From Alphaproteobacteria bacterium (GTDB lineage Bacteria; Pseudomonadota; Alphaproteobacteria; Micropepsales; Micropepsaceae): a stretch of 64,000 bases of DNA. The stretch is taken from positions 124,001 through 188,000 of the forward strand of contig JAJPHG010000018.1 of NCBI GenBank assembly GCA_021325375.1, in the 5' to 3' direction. Positions 58,896 to 64,000 of the stretch are shown here, one piece after another; position 1 is the stretch's first letter; the number at the start of each line of letters is the position of its first letter. A program made the translations under genes and the position numbers. The notes under the pieces are model-generated. The model was not told the DNA's origin. It saw nothing but the letters and a program-made list of their open reading frames with translations, and ran no database searches.

Positions 58896-59648
58896 CTACC
58901 GCACGACGACGCTGTTCATCTGCAGCGTCACCGCGGTCTGAGAATAAAGCCTGCCGTCGATCGACGCGCCGGTCTTCATGGAGATCAGCGTCTTGGCCAG
59001 GATCGTCCCTTCGAAATGCGAGGTCGTCCCGAGGCTGACCTTGCCCGCGACCTGCCAGATCACGTTGCGGGCCCTTGCGTGTCCGCGCAGCATGACGGCC
59101 GTGCCGCTGGACAGGGCGAGGTTCTTCGATATCTGGAAGATCCATATGTCGTTGCGGCCGCCTTTGAGCGCGACGTTCGCCGGGATGGTGACGTTGGTGC
59201 TCCAACTGTAGACGCCGGGCGCGAGCGTGAGCCCGCCCAGATTTCCGGCGCCGAGTTCGGTGATCGTGGCGGATCGTCCCGCGGCATCGGTGTAGGCGGT
59301 CTGCATGTCGCCGATGGCGGTCGTGAGTCTGGCTGGGCTCTTGATGTTGCAGGGCGCGGGTCCCGCATCGTCGACCGAGAGGATCTTGCCCGTGACTTCG
59401 GCGCAGCTCAGATGATCGGCGGCACCGGTGATGGGGCTGGTTCCGACGTTTCCGGTCACGTCCGAGCCAGGAACGTCGGTGATTCCCGACTTCGACAGGA
59501 TGACGAAATATCCTGCGCCGCCGAGGTTCACCGCCGCCGTGGGAGCGGCTGGTTCCGCGGCGCGGGCGAGCGGCGCTGAGAGAAGGACGGCCGGCAGTAC
59601 GGGCAGAAAGCGCAGCAGTGCCGCGCCGAAAGCGGATTTGACGATCAT
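58896..59648 (-). CDS. DUF3494 ice-binding-like protein
   Basis: A 250-residue exported protein of the DUF3494 family, whose characterised members bind ice with a beta-solenoid. Family signatures run along it: YFVILSKSGITDVPGSDVTGNVG, CAEVTGKI...DDAGPAPCNI, LTTAIGDMQTAYTDAAGR, LGAGNLGGLTLAPGVYSWST, NDIWIFQIS, VIWQVAGKVSLGTTSHFEGTILA and GASIDGRLYSQTAVTL. The signal peptide is residues 1-31. GGAGG lies 6 nt before the ATG at 59648. The ice-binding face cannot be judged from sequence. Confidence 0.9.
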   Translation of the reverse strand: MIVKSAFGAALLRFLPVLPAVLLSAPLARAAEPAAPTAAVNLGGAGYFVILSKSGITDVPGSDVTGNVGTSPITGAADHLSCAEVTGKILSVDDAGPAPCNIKSPARLTTAIGDMQTAYTDAAGRSATITELGAGNLGGLTLAPGVYSWSTNVTIPANVALKGGRNDIWIFQISKNLALSSGTAVMLRGHARARNVIWQVAGKVSLGTTSHFEGTILAKTLISMKTGASIDGRLYSQTAVTLQMNSVVVR

Positions 59649-59869
59649 CGAAAGCCTCCATGGAGATGTGTCGTTGCCCAGCTTCCGCCGCAAACCGGCG
59701 AGGGCGGCGGAAGACCGGGCGAAATGTCAGGCTGAAATTGCCGGATGGCAGCGGATGTTACGTGGCCCCAGAATGGCGTCGTCGCGAAAGGCCGACATCC
59801 TGCCGACAGTGGTAACGCGCCGGGACGATGGAAGGCGCATTTTTCGCGTGAATAGTTTGGGAGCCGGGA

Positions 59870-60997
59870 TCAGGCGCTGCGATATTGCCCGATCGCGGGA
59901 TCGAGGAACGCGTTGTTCTGCTCGCGCAACGCCGCCGCCGCCTCGTCGTAGAGGAAGGGCAGGAAGACGTGGCGCCGCCCGCGCGTCACCAGATCGGCCT
60001 GGTGCAGCAGCGAGCAGGAGAACACGACCGCGGCGCCGGCTTGCGGGCGGAAGCGGCGCGGTCCGAATTCGGGGAAGGCGAGCGCGCCGCCCTCATAGTC
60101 GTCGTTCAGGTTCAGCGACACGGCGAATCTACGATGCGCCGTGCCCTTGGTGGTGTTGTCGCGGTGCGGGTTGAAATGGCCCTCCTCGTCGGCCGAATAG
60201 CAGGCGACGATGAAGCGCTCCATGCGGGTGACCTGGAACTGGAAGACCTTGGCGATCTCCGGGATCAGGCGGCGCTGGATGCGCCCCTTGATCTCGTCGA
60301 TCAGCGCGATGTCCTGGATGATGTAGTCGCGGCGACGCTTGTGGACGGGATCGTGGACGAGGATCGTCTTGCCGCCGACCTCGCGCATGAAGCCGCTCTC
60401 GTCGCCGCCATGGGCGTCATAGAGGCCGACGAGCCTTTGGCAGAGCTCCGGCTCGAACACGTTGGGCAGCATCAGGACAGGCGCCTGGACCTCGGCGCCG
60501 GTGTGGCGCTCGGGCGCGGGCAGCGCCTCGACGAACGCCATCACCTCGGCCCGGTCCGCGCCGTCCAGCGCGAAGGGGAACACCTTCAGCACCCGCAGCA
60601 TCGGATCGAGCACGACCCAGAACCGCCGCGCCGGGACGTTCTTGTCCTCGATCCGGAAGTCGTGCGGCAGGGCGCCATAGGCGCGCGACGCCGCACCATC
60701 GAAATCGCGGAACCAGCGGGGAGTGTCCGGCAGGCGCTCCTTGTCGGCCTGGTCCAGGCTGACCCCGAAGAACGAGGCCTTCACGTCGTCGAACAGGCCC
60801 GCATGCTCCGCCGCCGCCGCCATCGCGGCCTTCCCCGCCTCGTTGGCCGCGCTGGCGAAGAAGCACAGCACCACATAGCGCCCGCCCGAGCGGTGCAGCG
60901 CATACCCCTCCTCGCCCAGCCTCTGCGTGAACCACGGCGCCGGGTCCCCGGGCGTGAGGTTGACATAGGCGCGCTGCGTCGCGGCGGGAGCGTTCAT
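59870..60997 (-). CDS. Redoxin domain fused to 2OG-Fe(II) oxygenase
   Basis: A 375-residue protein. Residues ~15-160 have a thioredoxin/AhpC-TSA outline (PGDPAPWFTQRLGEEGY, YVVLCFFASAANEAGKAAM, FGVSLDQADK), but no cysteine at the usual peroxidatic position. Residues ~180-375 resemble a prolyl 4-hydroxylase-type dioxygenase: HFNPHRDNTT (His, Asp), AVSLNLNDDYEGGALAFPEFG, and LLHQADLVTRGRRHVFLPFLYD (His and the 2OG-binding Arg). The substrate is unknown. Confidence 0.75.
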   Translation of the reverse strand: MNAPAATQRAYVNLTPGDPAPWFTQRLGEEGYALHRSGGRYVVLCFFASAANEAGKAAMAAAAEHAGLFDDVKASFFGVSLDQADKERLPDTPRWFRDFDGAASRAYGALPHDFRIEDKNVPARRFWVVLDPMLRVLKVFPFALDGADRAEVMAFVEALPAPERHTGAEVQAPVLMLPNVFEPELCQRLVGLYDAHGGDESGFMREVGGKTILVHDPVHKRRRDYIIQDIALIDEIKGRIQRRLIPEIAKVFQFQVTRMERFIVACYSADEEGHFNPHRDNTTKGTAHRRFAVSLNLNDDYEGGALAFPEFGPRRFRPQAGAAVVFSCSLLHQADLVTRGRRHVFLPFLYDEAAAALREQNNAFLDPAIGQYRSA

Positions 60998-61272
60998 GGC
61001 GAGCACAATAGCATCGGGTTAAGAATGGGCATCTCCCCTTTGCTTTTTACCTTTCCACCCTGTAGGAAAGCGCGCCATAACCGCGCAGGCCTCTGATCTC
61101 TCGACGTTTTTTCCGCTTTCCCGTATATTCGACTTGCGGGCGAGGCGGACCGGTCGGGCCGGGGCCTTGCGAGGTATGCGGTGATCCTTGAGGGGCTTAA
61201 CCCTTATAGGAGCCCACGGCCGGGGCCGTGCGGGCGCCGCGCTGGCTAGGCTGTCGGGGTTGAATATCGGTG

Positions 61273-62679
61273 ATGCGGGGCATTTTTCGCGCCTTGACGC
61301 TGGTCCTTGTGGGCACCTGCTTGGTGAGCCCCGCATGGGCCGACCGTTTCACGCTCGCCGACGCGCTGGCGATGGCCTACGAGCACAACCCCGAACTCGA
61401 AGCCCAGCGCGCCAAAGTTCGTCAAGCGGACGACATGGTCGCGGAGGCGCGCGGCAACTACCGCCCCAGCGTCGGCATCACCGGCTCCTACGGCTACAAT
61501 CGCAACAATGAGGTCGGGTTAGCCGGCGCTCGTCTGCCTTCCGGGCCGGTACAAGAATTTACACCCACCGTCGGCCGTGCGACGCTTACCCAGCCGGTAT
61601 ACACGGGCGGTCAAGCTTATGCGCAGGTTCAGCGCGCGATCGCGCTGGTACGCTCGGCACGCGCTGACCTGCTGAATGCCGAGCAACAAATCCTCTTCGC
61701 GGCCGCACAGGCCTATATGGATACGGTGCGCGACGCCGAGAACCTCAATCTTCACCGTAGCGACGTCGACGTATTGATGCGCCAGCGTCAGGCGACGCAG
61801 ACCGAACTGGATGCGGGGGCCGCGACCAAGACCGATCTTCAGGAAGTCGATGTGCGACTTGCTGGCTCACAGGCCGATCTCGCTCAGGCTCAGTCTCAGC
61901 TTGCCCAAAGCCGCGACAATTTCGAACGTATCATTGGCCGTCCGCCCGAGACGCTGGAACAAGCGCCGCCCCTGCCACATTTGCCCGGCACGCAGGAGCA
62001 GGCGCTTGCATTCGCGCTTAAGCTCTCGCCGCGCATCCAAGGCGCTCAGGCAAACGATAAGGCAGCACAATACGGTGTCGATAACGCCGTGGGCGCGCTG
62101 CTTCCGCATGCGTCGATCCAGGCGGACATGAACTATTTCGACCAATCGCTGCAGAGCCCCTTTGGCGTCACAAATAGTTTTACAGGCCAAACCACCAAAG
62201 CCACCTCCTTCGACGTGATCGGCCAGATCCAGATCCCGCTCTATCAAGGTGGCTCGGAGGACGCGCGTATCCGCGAGGCGAAGCAGGCCCATGCACAGAC
62301 GACGCTTGGCATCGTCGATGCGGATCAGGCGACGCGGCAGCTGGTGAAGGACGCGTGGGCGGCGTTCCATTCGGCGCAGACGGCGGCGGCCTACAACCAG
62401 AGCCGCGTCAAGTCGAGCGAGCTGGCGCTCAACGGCGTCATCCAGCAGCAGCACCAGGGCGAGCGGCTGATCATCGACATCCTCAACGCCGAGCAGGAGC
62501 GGCTGCAGGCCGAGCTCGCCTCCGCCGCCTCGCATCATGATATGGTCGTCACCGCGTATCAGTTGTTGGCCGCGTCGGGGGAGCTGACGGCCAAGCATCT
62601 GATGCTGAGGGTCAAGATCTACGATCCCAACCAGTATTACGACGAGCATTCGTCGAGCTGGATCGATTTCGGGGATTGA
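61273..62679 (+). CDS. TolC-family outer-membrane channel protein
   Basis: A 468-residue outer-membrane efflux/secretion protein. The signal peptide is residues 1-24 (ending AWA). Then come the family repeats with SLADALAMAYEHNPELEAQRA-like starts, LTQPVYTGGQAYAQVQRA, a long coiled-coil helix region, and a second half IQIPLYQGGSEDARIREAKQAH. The ABC transporter gene of a type I secretion system starts 7 nt later. A GTG at 61270 precedes the ATG. Confidence 0.88.
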   Translation: MRGIFRALTLVLVGTCLVSPAWADRFTLADALAMAYEHNPELEAQRAKVRQADDMVAEARGNYRPSVGITGSYGYNRNNEVGLAGARLPSGPVQEFTPTVGRATLTQPVYTGGQAYAQVQRAIALVRSARADLLNAEQQILFAAAQAYMDTVRDAENLNLHRSDVDVLMRQRQATQTELDAGAATKTDLQEVDVRLAGSQADLAQAQSQLAQSRDNFERIIGRPPETLEQAPPLPHLPGTQEQALAFALKLSPRIQGAQANDKAAQYGVDNAVGALLPHASIQADMNYFDQSLQSPFGVTNSFTGQTTKATSFDVIGQIQIPLYQGGSEDARIREAKQAHAQTTLGIVDADQATRQLVKDAWAAFHSAQTAAAYNQSRVKSSELALNGVIQQQHQGERLIIDILNAEQERLQAELASAASHHDMVVTAYQLLAASGELTAKHLMLRVKIYDPNQYYDEHSSSWIDFGD

Positions 62680-62686
62680 GGGCGCG

Positions 62687-64000
62687 ATGAGCAGTTCGGG
62701 AGCAGCACGGCCGATGACGCAGACGCGCCCGCGTCCGCTCTATGACGCCGTGATGGCCAACCGGCGGCTGATGATCATGGCGTTCGCGTTCAGCGCGGCG
62801 ATGAGCCTTCTGGCGCTGACGACCTCGTTCTACATGCTGCAGGTCTATGACCGCGTGCTGACCAGCCGCAGCTTCGAGACGCTGGTGCTTTTGACCCTGA
62901 TCGCGTTCAGCGCCATCGGCGTCTTCGGCTGGCTCGATTCGCTGCGCCTGCGCCTGGTGCAGCGCATCGCGCTGCGCACCGCCGACGCGCTGGGCAAGCG
63001 CGTGCTGCGCGCGATGGTCGCCTCGGCCTCGCAGACCGGCGGCGGCGTCAGCCGCAACGGCCTGCGCGACCTGGAGACGGTCAAGAACTTCATCGGCAGC
63101 CCGGCGATCAACACGCTGATGGACGCGCCGTTCACGGTGGTCTTCCTGCTGGTGCTTCTGGCGCTGCACTGGGCGCTGCTGTTGATCGTGGTGGCGGGCG
63201 GGGGAATCCTGATCCTGCTCGCCCTGCTCGGCCAGCGGGTGACCAACGCCTCGCTGGTGCAGTCGATCGAGCTGCAGGCGCGCACGCACAATTTCGCCGA
63301 GGACGGCTTGCGCAACGCCGACGTGCTCGAGGGCATGGGCATGTCGCAGACCTTCGTCGACCGCTGGCACGAGCAGTGGATCGGCTCGATGCGCAAGAGC
63401 TCGATCTCCGCCGACCGCGATTCCAAGCTGACCTCGATGTCGCGCGCGGTGCGCCTGCTGATCCAGATCTTCCTGCTCGGCGTCGGCGCGCTCCTCATCC
63501 TCGACCTGCAGGCGACGGGCGGCATCATGATCGCGGCCTCGATCATCGGCGCGCGCGCGCTGGCGCCGATCGAGGCCGGCGTCGCCACCTACAAGAGCTA
63601 CATCGCGGCCAGGCTCGCCTGGATAAGGCTCGACGAGATCCTCAACACCGCGCCGCGGCGCGACGAGGGCATGGCGCTGCCCGCGCCCAAGGGACGGCTG
63701 AGCGCCCAGCGCGCGGGCTTCGTCCATCCCCAGACGCGCCGGACGATCCTCGCCAACATCTCCTTCGAGCTGCTGCCGGGCGAGTCCGTCGGCGTGATCG
63801 GGCCCTCGGCGTCGGGCAAGTCGACCCTGGCGCGCCTGCTCATCGGGGCGTGGCCGTGCGCGGCGGGCAATGTCCGGCTCGACAATGCCGACATCTATTC
63901 CTGGCCGCGCGCCGAGCTCAGCCGCTATGTCGGCTACCTGCCGCAGGACGTCGAGCTGTTCTCGGGCACCGTGCGCGAGAACATCGCGCGCATGAACGCG
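62687..64000 (+). CDS. Type I secretion ABC transporter (PrtD-like), incomplete at window edge
   Basis: The frame from the ATG at 62687 runs off the right edge, giving 438 codons. Transmembrane helices occupy about residues 25-75 and 140-185. The nucleotide-binding domain shows Walker A GPSASGKSTLARLL and the Q loop GYLPQDVELFSGTVRENI. It follows the TolC-family gene, so this is the start of a type I secretion operon; the membrane-fusion protein and substrate are presumably beyond the window. Confidence 0.9.
   Translation, partial: MSSSGAARPMTQTRPRPLYDAVMANRRLMIMAFAFSAAMSLLALTTSFYMLQVYDRVLTSRSFETLVLLTLIAFSAIGVFGWLDSLRLRLVQRIALRTADALGKRVLRAMVASASQTGGGVSRNGLRDLETVKNFIGSPAINTLMDAPFTVVFLLVLLALHWALLLIVVAGGGILILLALLGQRVTNASLVQSIELQARTHNFAEDGLRNADVLEGMGMSQTFVDRWHEQWIGSMRKSSISADRDSKLTSMSRAVRLLIQIFLLGVGALLILDLQATGGIMIAASIIGARALAPIEAGVATYKSYIAARLAWIRLDEILNTAPRRDEGMALPAPKGRLSAQRAGFVHPQTRRTILANISFELLPGESVGVIGPSASGKSTLARLLIGAWPCAAGNVRLDNADIYSWPRAELSRYVGYLPQDVELFSGTVRENIARMNA

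Overview
The window is GC-rich chromosomal DNA from an alphaproteobacterium. Evidence: the ccmE-ccmF-ccmH-degP-response regulator-kinase-glnE order known from rhizobia, a FeuPQ-like two-component pair, alphaproteobacterial REP-type repeats, and many ATGA/GTGA overlaps. There is no rRNA, so the order cannot be fixed.

Layout. Positions 1-4126 are backbone: an exported protein (cut off by the window edge), a GDT1-type membrane protein, purH, a DUF2905 protein, and a DUF2089/SHOCT operon ending just before a tRNA-Leu(CAA) promoter. Positions 4127-32537 are a ~28.4 kb island of visibly lower GC. It sits inside the anticodon loop of that tRNA-Leu and leaves the 5' half at 4088-4126 and the 3' half at 32538-32585. 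Positions 32586-64000 are backbone again: a QueA-like protein, a TPR/acyltransferase-like protein with a radical SAM partner, a FeuNPQ-like system, ParDE, two CoA-transferases, cytochrome c maturation genes, DegP, a second two-component system, glnE, a polyamine-type ABC transporter, a DUF3494 ice-binding protein, a redoxin-2OG oxygenase fusion and the start of a type I secretion operon.

The island. It encodes a tyrosine integrase and, just downstream, a complete tRNA-Leu with the same CAA anticodon and a near copy of the host tRNA promoter. The likely reading is that the element destroys one host tRNA gene and brings its own replacement. Next come two related GHKL ATPases, each ending in a predicted PD-(D/E)xK (Shedu/DUF4263-like) nuclease domain, on either side of a C5 cytosine methyltransferase and a Vsr endonuclease. 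This looks like a restriction-modification/defence locus with no ordinary restriction enzyme. A small tyrosine recombinase and an HNH protein then lie convergently between two inverted 27-bp sites, a possible invertible or mobile unit. After a stretch of unknown genes there is a mobilisation module (VirD4-like coupling protein, hairpin-rich oriT candidate, MobC, relaxase) with no type IV secretion genes, so the island is best read as an integrative mobilizable element. Two toxin-antitoxin loci (HipBA and AbiE) and three unknown genes, one HEPN-like, complete the cargo.

Limits. All family names come from motifs read by eye. No database search, structure prediction or folding calculation was run. 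The strongest calls are purH, ccmEFH, degP, glnE, the methyltransferase, vsr, the tRNAs and the split tRNA junctions.
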